Part shown: one piece after another, positions 17,997 through 25,397 of the stretch
How the letters are laid out: each line of letters opens with the position of its first letter
Position numbering within the stretch: position 1 is the stretch's first letter
From: Defluviitaleaceae bacterium
Lineage (GTDB): Bacteria > Bacillota > Clostridia > Lachnospirales > WQUN01
DNA length: 35,742 nt
Direction: 5' to 3'
NCBI GenBank assembly: GCA_009780585.1
Contig: WQZS01000025.1
Location: forward strand, 1-35,742
Position numbers and translations under genes: made by a program
The notes under the pieces: model-generated
What the model was told of the DNA's origin: nothing
Seen by the model: the letters and a program-made list of their open reading frames with translations, nothing else
The model's database searches: none

Positions 17997-19352
17997 TTAT
18001 CTTGTCAAATTCATAATCCACTTGAAACGGTTCGTCTTGATAATCGCGATCACCCATTTAAAGAATTGGTCGATCCGCAGGAAAAAATACACAACCACCG
18101 GCGATGCCCCAAATACGAACGCCGCAAGGAACGCCGACGGCAGCACGATCAGCCACGCGCATATTCCGTCAACCTTTAATACGAACTTCGTATCGCCGCC
18201 CGCGCGGATAATCCCCGTAAAGCACGGCGCATGGTAGGAGGTCAGCGGTATATACAACGCCGTTATCGCCATAAAACGCCTCGCCATCGCCATCGTCTCC
18301 GGCGCGAAGTCGTAAAACGACAGGAAGAAATCCCGCAAACCGAAATATACCCCCGCCGTCGTCAAGCCCAGCACCGCAAACGTAACCTGCAACGCGCGCG
18401 CATACCGTTTAACCAAGTCGTACCGTTCTTCACCGACGGTCTTTCCGATAATGATCGCCGCCGCCGCCGAACATCCCCATACGACCACCATCGTAAAATT
18501 CGAAAGCACGATCGTTACGCTCTGGGAAGCCATCGCCGCCGAACCCATCCGCCCCATGATGGCAACCTGCATGGTCAGCGCAAGCCCCCACAGCAAATCC
18601 CCGCCCAACACAGGGGAACCGTACCTTACGAAATCCTTAAACAGTAATCGGTTAAACCCAAGCAATTCCCCAAAGCGCAATTTTAACCGCTTATCGATAA
18701 ACCGTACGTACACGACCATAATCACGGCTTCAACCACACGCGCCGCAAGCGTGGCGATCGCCGCCCCGCGGATACCCATTTCGGGAAAGCCATGGTTGCC
18801 GAATATCAACAAGTAATTTAACCCCACGGCAATGACCAATGTGGAAATACTCACCCAAAGCCCGATGCGCACGATCTCCACGCACCGCATCGACGCCATC
18901 AGCACATGCGTCGCGCAAAAGAACAGGTACGAAAACGAAACGATCCTTATGTAAACGACCCCCTGTGCGATCGCTTCGGGATTGTCGGAGAATATCCGCA
19001 GCACACCGTACGGCGTGATAAAGACCGCCAAATTGATAACCCCACCCAAGGCGAAGCACACCTTTACCGCAATGGCGATTATCTCTTTAATACTCTTAAT
19101 ATCGCGCTTGCCCCAATACTGCGCCGCAAGGATAACCAGCACCGCCGATATCCCCATCACCAGCATGTTTAATATCATCATCACTTGGTTGGCGATCGAA
19201 ACACCCGCCAGCGCATATTCCCCCAAATGCGAACCCACCATCATACTGTCCGCCAAACCCACGCTGACAATGACCAGGTTTTGCAACACCAACGGCACCG
19301 CCAAAATAAAAAGCCGTTTTAACAGCGGCTCCGATTGTTTATCGTTTTTCAT
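17997..19352 (-). CDS. MATE-family efflux transporter
   Basis: 451 aa with 12 predicted membrane helices in two homologous halves. N-terminal signature: LFILAVPLVLQNLVIVSVGLADSMMVG, followed by AGVSIANQVMMI; second half FVRYGSPVLGGDLLW and SAAMASQSVTIVLSN. NorM/DinF-like Na+- or H+-coupled exporter of drugs or metabolites; the substrate cannot be told. Same strand as the V-ATPase operon, 55 nt upstream of its first ORF, so read-through is possible. Confidence 0.93.
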   Translation of the reverse strand: MKNDKQSEPLLKRLFILAVPLVLQNLVIVSVGLADSMMVGSHLGEYALAGVSIANQVMMILNMLVMGISAVLVILAAQYWGKRDIKSIKEIIAIAVKVCFALGGVINLAVFITPYGVLRIFSDNPEAIAQGVVYIRIVSFSYLFFCATHVLMASMRCVEIVRIGLWVSISTLVIAVGLNYLLIFGNHGFPEMGIRGAAIATLAARVVEAVIMVVYVRFIDKRLKLRFGELLGFNRLLFKDFVRYGSPVLGGDLLWGLALTMQVAIMGRMGSAAMASQSVTIVLSNFTMVVVWGCSAAAAIIIGKTVGEERYDLVKRYARALQVTFAVLGLTTAGVYFGLRDFFLSFYDFAPETMAMARRFMAITALYIPLTSYHAPCFTGIIRAGGDTKFVLKVDGICAWLIVLPSAFLAAFVFGASPVVVYFFLRIDQFFKWVIAIIKTNRFKWIMNLTR

Positions 19353-19485
19353 GTCAACCCATCAACCTTACAGGTATGTATTTTTGGAAAATTTTAAAAA
19401 ATTATAACCGATTATACACAATATTACGCATATGCGAAACCGGACATTTTCTAAGACTTTGTCAGAACAATTGTATCACACGCGC

Positions 19486-19494
19486 TGCTATAAT
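19486..19494 (+). promoter_or_regulatory. Extended -10 promoter of the long leader
   Basis: TGCTATAAT at 19486-19494 is a perfect extended -10 box; no good -35 box lies 16-18 nt upstream. Transcription would start near 19500, giving a leader of about 345 nt before the next start codon. Confidence 0.5.
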
Positions 19495-19845
19495 GGCCTC
19501 ACAGCAAACGACCGAGGCAGCCACGAGCCAAGGACGGGTTTTGCCTTCCCCCAAGGAGCCTTCGGGTACCGATAAAGGGCGCACCGCGCCGTGCCGGCTA
19601 TTTCTCAAACGTGCGCTGTATCCTGTAACACCGTAACACCCGTACCGCCGCCAAACCCCAAGGAAGGGGGTTGCGTATCCCGCCAAGAGCTCAGCAGGAT
19701 ACATAACCCATGTGCACACCTTCCCCAAGGCACGGCAACCAAGACCTCATGAGGCACGCAATACCGGGGAACCCGGGTCCCCTTCCTTAGAAACAACAAC
19801 CAAAACCCCGTAAACCAACAAACCAAACATGAAAGGAAGTGAACG
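19495..19845 (+). ncRNA. Candidate structured leader RNA (unclassified)
   Basis: A gene-free stretch, much richer in GC than its flanks and dense in pairing segments: GTATCC/GGATAC nested in GGTT/AACC (19670-19708), GGCGC/GCGCC near 19580, CCTCATGAGG near 19747, and a near-palindromic GGGGAACCCGGGTCCCC near 19768. Short pyrimidine/purine blocks (CTTCCCCCAAGG, CCAAGGAAGGGGG, CCTTCCCCAAGG) recur and could form alternative pairings. I do not recognise a known riboswitch or T-box. Confidence 0.35.
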
Positions 19846-20058
19846 ATGACGCATTACCGGATGACATTCGCCGCGGAGGGCGGCGCACGCAGGAGTATAA
19901 AAATCACCAACGTTAACCCGTCGATAACCCCGCAAGAACTGCGAGCCGCGGCGGACATGTTGATCACCCATGACATCATGGACCCCGCACGCGGCAGGCT
20001 TACACGCTTGTTGACATTGACGGCGCATACCGTCAGCGTGTCCCGTCTGCTGGGGTAA
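19846..20058 (+). CDS. DUF2922-like small protein
   Basis: 70 aa. The pattern MTHYRMTFAAEGGARRSIKITNVNP...ITPQELRAAADMLITHDIM matches the small DUF2922 proteins of Bacillota (beta strand, T/S-rich strand, then LTxxEVKxAMDxII). Function unknown for the family. A GAAAGGAAGTG ribosome site precedes the ATG; the gene has a long leader and an intrinsic terminator at 20085-20126, so it is monocistronic. Confidence 0.65.
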   Translation: MTHYRMTFAAEGGARRSIKITNVNPSITPQELRAAADMLITHDIMDPARGRLTRLLTLTAHTVSVSRLLG

Positions 20059-20084
20059 ATAAAATGAATTTTTGTTTTATCCGT

Positions 20085-20126
20085 AAAACAGTCACTTGAT
20101 CTATTGATTAAATGTGGCTGTTTTTT
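20085..20126 (+). terminator. Intrinsic terminator after DUF2922-like gene
   Basis: AAAACAGTCAC (20085-20095) pairs with GTGGCTGTTTT (20114-20124), one G-T pair, followed by further T residues. Stops transcription 27 nt past the gene. Confidence 0.85.
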
Positions 20127-20290
20127 GTATATTGATATATAAATGTGCTTTTTTACATTATCCGGTGAAACCGCCGCAAAAAAATATGGCCTTAAACGTG
20201 CCGCAATCGCAAGAAATCGAGCAACATCACTTGGAGGACATACAATTTTTTAAGCGGCTTGATTGACGGTATGTAAAAAGCATATAATAA
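20127..20290. other. AT-rich spacer with decayed coding remnants
   Basis: No intact gene. Between 20160 and 20265 two overlapping frames read like fragments of a regulator (AAKKYGLKRAAIARNR; QEIEQHHLEDIQFFKRLD) without shared start and length, so I treat them as remnants of a lost gene rather than as genes. Confidence 0.3.
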
Positions 20291-20321
20291 TTATGATGTA
20301 ATCTGTGAAGGGTGGAAATAA
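20291..20321 (+). repeat. Left inverted repeat of single-gene cassette
   Basis: 31-bp arm starting TTATGATGT; its inner 19 bp (20303-20321, CTGTGAAGGGTGGAAATAA) are exactly inverted at 20969-20987 and its outer 9 bp at 20991-20999, giving 28 of 31 matches. The two arms bracket the AT-rich 161-aa gene. Confidence 0.8.
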
Positions 20322-20400
20322 TGTAGTTGGGGTAATTTCATCAAAAAATGCCAAAGTTGTGATATAAATGATGTTACTGGCTGAATAATTAAAACAGAGG

Positions 20401-20445
20401 GCGCACTTATGTACCATTACGAGTATGGTACGTGCGTAAGATTAT
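20401..20445 (+). promoter_or_regulatory. Hairpin in leader of the 161-aa gene
   Basis: GTACCAT (20411-20417) pairs with ATGGTAC (20425-20431); GCAC (20403-20406) extends onto GTGC (20432-20435) across a bulge. A T-rich run follows at about 20442-20449, so an attenuator or weak terminator is possible. Confidence 0.35.
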
Positions 20446-20466
20446 TTTTGAGATAAGGGGATACAA

Positions 20467-20952
20467 ATGTTAAATTATAATGAACTCCCTGATGTTATGT
20501 ATTTTAGTTCATCAAAAAAAATTCTTGAACTAAAAAACAAAGTATTTCTAACACCTCATATAGGGCTGGCTTCTTTGCTCATCATAAACCCCGATGATTT
20601 ATTTCCGAAAGGATATTCAACCAGTTGTAATATAAGTTACCGACAATGGAACTTTTCAAATGATTTGTTGGCGGAGCCGTTAAAAACGGTTAATGTCCGT
20701 CATAACATCGTTGCATTTGAAAATAAAAAATTTGAAGGTCAATCAAGTGGATATATCCACGTTGTTGATGTTAGTAAAGTAAAAAATATGTTATCCGTTT
20801 ATGTTACGAATAATCCTGACAGAGAAGTAGTATATAACGGTGAAGATACATTGCCTATTATTAAAATAATCCCACATTCCGTTCAATGGGATTTTACGTT
20901 TCATGCAAATGATGTGAAACAATTTGGAGTTGGAACGGCCAAAAAACTTTGA
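20467..20952 (+). CDS. Unknown AT-rich gene within inverted repeats
   Basis: 161 aa. The N-terminus DVMYFSSSKKILELKNKVFLTPHIGLASLLII recalls the opening of ADP-ribosyltransferase-like folds (a YxSS strand, then a TPxxxIAS helix), but no catalytic set can be confirmed. Codon use is clearly more AT-rich than the ribosomal and ATPase genes nearby. ATAAGGGG ribosome site. Flanked on both sides by 31-bp inverted repeats, next to a toxin-antitoxin remnant. Could be a toxin or defence protein; this is inference only. Confidence 0.6.
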   Translation: MLNYNELPDVMYFSSSKKILELKNKVFLTPHIGLASLLIINPDDLFPKGYSTSCNISYRQWNFSNDLLAEPLKTVNVRHNIVAFENKKFEGQSSGYIHVVDVSKVKNMLSVYVTNNPDREVVYNGEDTLPIIKIIPHSVQWDFTFHANDVKQFGVGTAKKL

Positions 20953-20968
20953 TAGATATTTGCAATCG

Positions 20969-20999
20969 TTATTTCCACCCTTCACAGCACACATCATAA
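20969..20999 (-). repeat. Right inverted repeat of single-gene cassette
   Basis: Partner of the arm at 20291-20321. It lies immediately downstream of the 161-aa gene and its outer end abuts the promoter region of the AbrB-like gene. Confidence 0.8.
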
Positions 21000-21021
21000 G
21001 TAATGTAAGTATTATAAGTAA
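20996..21021 (+). promoter_or_regulatory. Direct repeat upstream of antitoxin gene
   Basis: ATAAGTAA occurs at 20996-21003 and 21014-21021, 18 bp apart, just before the AGGAGG ribosome site of the AbrB-like antitoxin. VapB/MazE-type antitoxins autoregulate by binding repeated sites, so this may be the operator. Confidence 0.35.
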
Positions 21022-21038
21022 CATAAGCAGGAGGAAAT

Positions 21039-21317
21039 ATGATGGAAGTTGCAAGGATAACCAGTCGGGGGCAAGTCACCATTCCCATTAATATTCGCAG
21101 GAAGCTCGGCGTAAAAGAGGGCGGTAAGATTATTTTCGCAGAAGATAACAACAGAATTTTTGTAACGAACGCGGCAAAAGTCGCATTTGCCAATATGCGA
21201 ACGGCGTTTGCCGGTGAAGCGGAACGGCTTGGACTAACAGACGAACAAGATGTTGTGGCTCTTGTTGACGAAGTACGAGGGGAGATGTGGAAGGAACGAT
21301 ATGCGAATAATGATTGA
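21039..21317 (+). CDS. AbrB/VapB-type antitoxin
   Basis: 92 aa. The first 50 residues are a swapped-hairpin AbrB/MazE DNA-binding domain: ARITSRGQVTIPINIRRKLGVKEGGKIIFAED. The C-terminal half (NMRTAFAGEAERLGLTDEQDVVALVDEVRGEMW) is the acidic/helical tail that normally wraps the toxin. AGGAGG ribosome site. Its end overlaps the PIN gene start by 17 nt, the usual vapBC arrangement. The partner toxin is truncated, so the antitoxin may be a solitary regulator now. Confidence 0.88.
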   Translation: MMEVARITSRGQVTIPINIRRKLGVKEGGKIIFAEDNNRIFVTNAAKVAFANMRTAFAGEAERLGLTDEQDVVALVDEVRGEMWKERYANND

Positions 21318-21453
21318 CACGAATATTCTTGTTTCGGCGTTTGTCCTAAACTCCCGTTACCTTAATCGAATGATTGATAACATCACGGAATATCATACTA
21401 TTGTTTTGCCAACTTATGTTATTGATGAATTGAAGCGGGTAACAACTTTGTAG
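21301..21453 (+). pseudogene. Truncated PIN-domain toxin (vapC remnant)
   Basis: 50 codons. MRIMIDTNILVSAF is the PIN start with its first catalytic Asp (D6), and VIDELKRV the second conserved segment with the conserved Glu, but the frame stops at 21451-21453 whereas PIN toxins run to about 130-140 aa. The following sequence shows no continuation of the fold before AT-rich noncoding DNA, so the two C-terminal acidic residues are lost and the ribonuclease should be inactive. Confidence 0.8.
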
Positions 21454-21494
21454 AAAAATATTGCTGATTAAAAATAAAATAAATAATTTTTCGG

Positions 21495-21526
21495 CTCTCT
21501 TACGTTTATATATGAGAGTTTTTTAT
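21495..21526 (+). terminator. Terminator after truncated vapBC pair
   Basis: CTCTC near 21495 pairs with GAGAG near 21514, followed by six T residues. Weak 5-6 bp stem. Confidence 0.5.
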
Positions 21527-21543
21527 TTTCCATATGGAAAATA
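21524..21543. promoter_or_regulatory. 20-bp perfect palindrome before DUF4143 ATPase
   Basis: TATTTTCCATATGGAAAATA reads identically on both strands and lies 51 nt before the ATPase start codon. It has the look of a dimeric regulator operator. Confidence 0.55.
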
Positions 21544-21594
21544 ACTTGATTATATTAAATCTTTTTGTTATTCTATGCTCGAGGTGATTTATAT

Positions 21595-22794
21595 ATGGAC
21601 AGATTGATTCCGCGCCCGCAATTTTTAGAAAACCTTATAAAGTTCCGAGAGGTTGATGTTATCAAGGTTGTAACGGGCGTTCGCCGTTGCGGTAAATCAA
21701 CCTTATTTGTTTTGTATATGGAATACTTGAAATCGACAGGGATTGACGAAAGCCAAATCGTTCATATCAACCTTGAAGATATGGGAATGGAGCATTTGCA
21801 TAATTACAAAGCCTTGAATGAATTTCTTTTATCCAAATTGCAAAAAGACAAAATGACGTATATCTTCATTGATGAAGTTGGTCGATGTGTCGGTTTTGAA
21901 AAAGCGGTTGACAGCATCTATATTAAAAGGAACACGGATGTTTATGTCACGGGTTCAAACGCGGATTTGCTATCAGGGGAAATTGCGACGCTTCTTTCGG
22001 GGCGCTATGTTGAAATTAAGATGCTGCCGTTTTCTTTTGCGGAATATTACGAAGCAAACAGCAACAAGGATAAAAACCAAGCATTTGCAAGTTATATGAA
22101 TATCGGGAGTTTTCCGGTTGTCGTTTCCCAACTTAAAAGTGATATGGAGTTATCCGACCAATATTTGGAAGGCATTTACAACACCATTATTATCAAAGAT
22201 GTGGTTACCCGAAAGGGTGTCAGCGATGTCGGACTATTAAAGAACATAGTCAAGTTTTTAAGCAGCAATATCGGCAGTTCTATATCTGTGGCGAATATAA
22301 CCGACTACATTAACAAATCCGGCAGGAAAATTACGCAAAAAACGGTTGACAAATATGTTAAGGCGTTGATGAACAGCTTTTTGTTTTACAACGTGGAAAG
22401 GTATAACATTAAGGGTAAAAATCTATTAAAAACGCTCGGCAAATACTATATTATAGATACGGGGCTGCGGAACCACCTGCTTTCCTCGTCCAATTCCGAT
22501 ATGGGTCATCAGATTGAAAATATTGTGTATTTGGAATTGCTGCGCCGTGGTTACAGGGTGAACATCGGAAAAATTGACGAAAAGGAAATTGATTTTATTG
22601 CGGTTAAGCAACACACGAAGGAATATTACCAAGTAGCCATGACTGCCCTTGACGAATCCGTTAGGGCGCGGGAATTGAGTCCGTTGCAAAGGGTAAGCGA
22701 CAATTATCCGAAATATCTTTTAACCCTTGACTTTATCACAGGTGATAATGAAGGGATAAAACAACTCAATTTAATTGATTGGCTGTTGAGATAA
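21595..22794 (+). CDS. AAA-family ATPase with DUF4143 C-terminal domain
   Basis: 399 aa from ATG 21595 (GAGGTGAT ribosome site). AAA_14 part: Walker A GVRRCGKST (28-36), Walker B YIFIDEVGR, sensor VTGSNADLLSGEIATLLSGRYVEI, then the FSFAEYY segment. The middle is a winged-helix-like region (SVANITDYINKSGRKITQKTVDKYVKAL). The C-terminal DUF4143 resembles a PD-(D/E)XK nuclease fold: GHQIENIVYLELLRRGY, KEIDFIAV, YYQVA. Cellular role of this abundant family is unsettled; often in variable loci. Lower GC than the flanking ribosomal genes suggests transfer. Confidence 0.9.
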   Translation: MDRLIPRPQFLENLIKFREVDVIKVVTGVRRCGKSTLFVLYMEYLKSTGIDESQIVHINLEDMGMEHLHNYKALNEFLLSKLQKDKMTYIFIDEVGRCVGFEKAVDSIYIKRNTDVYVTGSNADLLSGEIATLLSGRYVEIKMLPFSFAEYYEANSNKDKNQAFASYMNIGSFPVVVSQLKSDMELSDQYLEGIYNTIIIKDVVTRKGVSDVGLLKNIVKFLSSNIGSSISVANITDYINKSGRKITQKTVDKYVKALMNSFLFYNVERYNIKGKNLLKTLGKYYIIDTGLRNHLLSSSNSDMGHQIENIVYLELLRRGYRVNIGKIDEKEIDFIAVKQHTKEYYQVAMTALDESVRARELSPLQRVSDNYPKYLLTLDFITGDNEGIKQLNLIDWLLR

Positions 22795-22797
22795 CAT

Positions 22798-22827
22798 TTG
22801 ACAAACCCGTATTTAATATGATACAGT
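22798..22827 (+). promoter_or_regulatory. Promoter of rpmG-secE-nusG-rplK-rplA
   Basis: TTGACA at 22798-22803 and TACAGT at 22822-22827, spacer 18 nt, directly after the ATPase stop. Strong -35, moderate -10. Confidence 0.55.
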
Positions 22828-22836
22828 ACGCATCGC

Positions 22837-22857
22837 AAAGCGCGGACGCGCTTTTTT
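22837..22857 (+). terminator. Short GC hairpin plus T run before rpmG
   Basis: AAAGCGC (22837-22843) and GCGCTTT (22848-22854) form a 7-bp stem with a GGAC loop, followed by three more T residues. It would end the upstream ATPase transcript; if the promoter at 22798 is right it lies at the very 5' end of the ribosomal operon message. Confidence 0.6.
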
Positions 22858-22908
22858 AAGTTCCGCTTTTGCCTTATCCAGTGTATTTTCTATGAGAGAG
22901 GGATTGCC

Positions 22909-23058
22909 ATGCGTACCAAAATCACCTTGGCTTGCGTACCTTGCAAGCAACGTAACTACAACACCACGAAGGACAAGAAGAAACACCCCGACCGTATGGA
23001 AATCAAGAAGTTCTGCCGTTTTTGCAATTCCCACACCGAGCACCGCGAAACGAGATAG
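22909..23058 (+). CDS. rpmG: Ribosomal protein L33
   Basis: 49 aa. [25 protein letters not shown] then [17 protein letters not shown]: the zinc-binding C+ form of bL33 with two CxxC pairs (C9/C12 and C36/C39). GAGAGAGGG ribosome site. Starts the rpmG-secE-nusG-rplK-rplA run, the conserved order in Bacillota. Confidence 0.97.
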   Translation: MRTKITLACVPCKQRNYNTTKDKKKHPDRMEIKKFCRFCNSHTEHRETR

Positions 23059-23072
23059 GGAGGCGCATCCAT

Positions 23073-23312
23073 ATGAACGACGAAAAAAAGCCCAAAAAGC
23101 AAGATTCCGACTATACCAACGATCCGTTGAAGTCGGTCGTTCACGAATACCGCGCCGAATTCCGCAAGATCGTATGGCCGTCCAAGCAGGTGCTGTTTAA
23201 GCATACGGTGACGGTTATCGCCGTATCCGGCCTCTTCGGCGCGTATATCGCCTTGCTGGACGGTGTGTTCGGCTTCGGCCTTCGCCAGTTCATCCAACTG
23301 GTCGTAAGGTGA
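23073..23312 (+). CDS. secE: Preprotein translocase subunit SecE
   Basis: 79 aa from ATG 23073 with TAGGGAGG upstream. Charged N-terminus, the amphipathic family segment EYRAEFRKIVWPSKQVLFKHTVTVI and a single membrane helix. Part of the SecYEG channel. 14 nt after rpmG, 4 nt before nusG. Confidence 0.96.
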   Translation: MNDEKKPKKQDSDYTNDPLKSVVHEYRAEFRKIVWPSKQVLFKHTVTVIAVSGLFGAYIALLDGVFGFGLRQFIQLVVR

Positions 23313-23316
23313 CAAC

Positions 23317-23889
23317 ATGGCGGATATAACGGTAAACCCCGATATCATCCCCGAGGAATTGGTGGATACCATCCACCCCGACGCCAAATGGTACGTCGTA
23401 CACACCTATTCCGGTTACGAAAATAAGGTAAAAGCAAACATCGAAAAGATCATCGATACCCGCGGGATGCATGACGTGATTATCCAGGTCGTCGTCCCCG
23501 TGCAGGACACCATCGAAATCAAGAACGGCGTAAAAAAGGCCGTCCAGCGCAAGATTTACCCCGGTTACGTACTGCTTAAAATGGTGATGAACGAGGAAAC
23601 GTGGTATGTCATCCGCAATACGCGGGGCGTAACCAGCTTCGTCGGCCCCGCTTCAAAGCCCGTCCCCCTCACCGATGAAGAAATCATCGCTATGGGCGTC
23701 GAAGTCCCCGACTTCGAATTGGACTTAAACGTGGACGAAATCGTCCGCATTATCGCCGGCCCCTTCGAAGGCTCGATCGGCAATGTGCGTGAAGTCAACC
23801 ACCAAAAGAAGACCGTTACGATCGCGCTCAGCGTTTTCGGGCGCGAAACGCAAGTGGAACTCGATTATCACGTATTACAGCGTATGTAG
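23317..23889 (+). CDS. nusG: Transcription elongation/termination factor NusG
   Basis: 190 aa. NGN domain: AKWYVVHTYSGYENKVKANIEKI, then KIYPGYVLLKMVMNEETWYVIRNTRGVTSFVGP; C-terminal KOW motif in EIVRIIAGPFEGSIGNVREVN. Binds RNA polymerase and couples to Rho or S10. Full length. The extra dozen residues before AKWYVVH are common in Clostridia. Confidence 0.97.
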   Translation: MADITVNPDIIPEELVDTIHPDAKWYVVHTYSGYENKVKANIEKIIDTRGMHDVIIQVVVPVQDTIEIKNGVKKAVQRKIYPGYVLLKMVMNEETWYVIRNTRGVTSFVGPASKPVPLTDEEIIAMGVEVPDFELDLNVDEIVRIIAGPFEGSIGNVREVNHQKKTVTIALSVFGRETQVELDYHVLQRM

Positions 23890-23953
23890 CGTGATTTTGG
23901 GATATTAGTGGGAGGGTGCCGCGTGTACCCGTCTACCACAAGGAGGAAAACGA

Positions 23954-24382
23954 ATGGCAAAGAAGGTCACCGCCTTGGTCAAGCTGCAGATACAGGCCGG
24001 CAAGGCGACACCCGCACCCCCCGTTGGCCCGGCGCTCGGGCAGCACGGTTTGGCGATCCCCAACTTCTGCAAGGAGTTTAACGAGCGGACGCAATCCCAG
24101 GTCGGCATGATCATCCCCGTGGTGATCACGGTCTACGCCGACAGGAGCTACAGCTTCATCACCAAGACACCGCCCGCAGCGGTCCTCTTGAAGAAGGCTT
24201 GCGGTTTGGACAAGGCTTCGGGCGAAGCGAAAAAGAGCACCAAAATCGCCACCATATCCAAAGACGAAGTACGCAAGATAGCCGAGCTTAAAATGCCCGA
24301 CTTAAACGCCGCCGATGTGGACGCGGCCATGCGTATGGTTGCCGGTACTGCCCGCAGTATGGGCATCGTCGTGCAGGAATAG
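23954..24382 (+). CDS. rplK: Ribosomal protein L11
   Basis: 142 aa, the standard length. Family motifs: [27 protein letters not shown] and FCKEFNERT in the N-domain, GxTP-like TAARSMGI-type end ([17 protein letters not shown]) in the rRNA-binding C-domain. Forms the GTPase-associated stalk base with 23S rRNA. AAGGAGG ribosome site; 10 nt before rplA. Confidence 0.97.
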   Translation: MAKKVTALVKLQIQAGKATPAPPVGPALGQHGLAIPNFCKEFNERTQSQVGMIIPVVITVYADRSYSFITKTPPAAVLLKKACGLDKASGEAKKSTKIATISKDEVRKIAELKMPDLNAADVDAAMRMVAGTARSMGIVVQE

Positions 24383-24392
24383 GAGGGGCGAC

Positions 24393-25088
24393 ATGAAAAA
24401 AGGTAAAAAATATATCGAAGCCGCCAAATTGGTGGAAAAAACGAAGCTCTACGATGTTTCCGAAGCGGTCGATTTGGTGCAAAAAACCAGCACCGCCAAA
24501 TTCGACGCGACGGTTGAAGCCCATATCCGCTTGGGCGTAGACTCACGCCACGCCGACCAACAGGTGCGCGGTACGGTCGTACTCCCCCACGGTACGGGGC
24601 GCACGATGCGCGTGCTCGTTATCGCCAAGGGCGAAAAGGCCGCCGAAGCCGAAGCCGCCGGAGCCGATTTCGTGGGCGCGGAGGATATGATCTCCAAGAT
24701 CCAAAACGAAAGCTGGTTCGACTTCGACGTAATGATCGCCACGCCGGACGTTATGGCCCTTATCGGACGCATCGGGCGTTTGCTCGGCCCCAAAGGGCTT
24801 ATGCCCAACCCCAAAGCGGGTACGGTAACGACCGACATCGCAAAAGCCGTTTCCGACGTCAAAGCCGGTAAGATCGAATACCGCCTCGACAGGACCAACA
24901 TCATCCACGTACCCATGGGCAAAGTCAGCTTCGGCACGGAAAAACTGGCCGAAAACTTCGCCACTCTAATCGGCGCGGTCATCAAGGCAAAGCCCGCCGC
25001 CGCGAAGGGTACGTACCTCAAAAGTATTACGCTGGCCTCCACCATGGGCCCGGGCGTTAAGGTGAATCCTTTACGCGTAAACGATTAA
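24393..25088 (+). CDS. rplA: Ribosomal protein L1
   Basis: 231 aa from ATG 24393 (TAGGAGGGG ribosome site). [51 protein letters not shown], then the signature [19 protein letters not shown]. Binds the mobile L1 stalk of 23S rRNA and, in many bacteria, represses its own operon. Unusually, rplJ and rplL do not follow. Confidence 0.97.
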   Translation: MKKGKKYIEAAKLVEKTKLYDVSEAVDLVQKTSTAKFDATVEAHIRLGVDSRHADQQVRGTVVLPHGTGRTMRVLVIAKGEKAAEAEAAGADFVGAEDMISKIQNESWFDFDVMIATPDVMALIGRIGRLLGPKGLMPNPKAGTVTTDIAKAVSDVKAGKIEYRLDRTNIIHVPMGKVSFGTEKLAENFATLIGAVIKAKPAAAKGTYLKSITLASTMGPGVKVNPLRVND

Positions 25089-25093
25089 TATGT

Positions 25094-25120
25094 AACTTCT
25101 GACCTATTAGGACAGAAGTT
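25094..25120 (+). promoter_or_regulatory. Stem-loop between rplA and rpmB
   Basis: AACTTCTG (25094-25101) and CAGAAGTT (25113-25120) form a perfect 8-bp stem with an 11-nt loop. No T run follows, so it is not an ordinary terminator; it could be a processing site or a binding site for L1 or L28. Confidence 0.55.
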
Positions 25121-25139
25121 GACGATAGGAGAACTCATT

Positions 25140-25343
25140 ATGGCTAAATGTGAAGTATGCGATAAAGGCATCCTTACCGGACACCGCATCAGCATCACGC
25201 GTTCGCAGGTTTCGCGCAGGGCAAACAAAATTTGGCGTTCCAACGTTAAAAAAGTACAGGTCGTGGAGAAAAACGGGGCCGTACGCCGCGCCAAGGTTTG
25301 CACCCGCTGCCTGCGTTCCAAAAAGGTTACACGCGCGGTTTAA
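25140..25343 (+). CDS. rpmB: Ribosomal protein L28
   Basis: 67 aa from ATG 25140 (ATAGGAG ribosome site). AKCEVCDKGILTGHRISITRSQVSRRANKIWRSNVKKVQV, then KVCTRCLRSKKVTR: the zinc-binding C+ form of bL28 with two CxxC pairs. It occupies the position after rplA where rplJ-rplL usually stand. Confidence 0.96.
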   Translation: MAKCEVCDKGILTGHRISITRSQVSRRANKIWRSNVKKVQVVEKNGAVRRAKVCTRCLRSKKVTRAV

Positions 25344-25373
25344 TTGACAAGCCGCCGAATATTATAATATACT
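25344..25373 (+). promoter_or_regulatory. Promoter of tRNA-Pro
   Basis: TTGACA at 25344-25349 overlaps the rpmB stop; TATACT at 25368-25373 lies 18 nt on. A nearer TATAAT (25363-25368) has only a 13-nt spacer. Confidence 0.6.
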
Positions 25374-25397
25374 GCCTCTCGCTTGCGGGGGCATTAT

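Noticed and set aside
19495..19845. tmRNA, RNase P or T-box leader
   Set aside because: I could not find the conserved sequence signatures of any of these on either strand.
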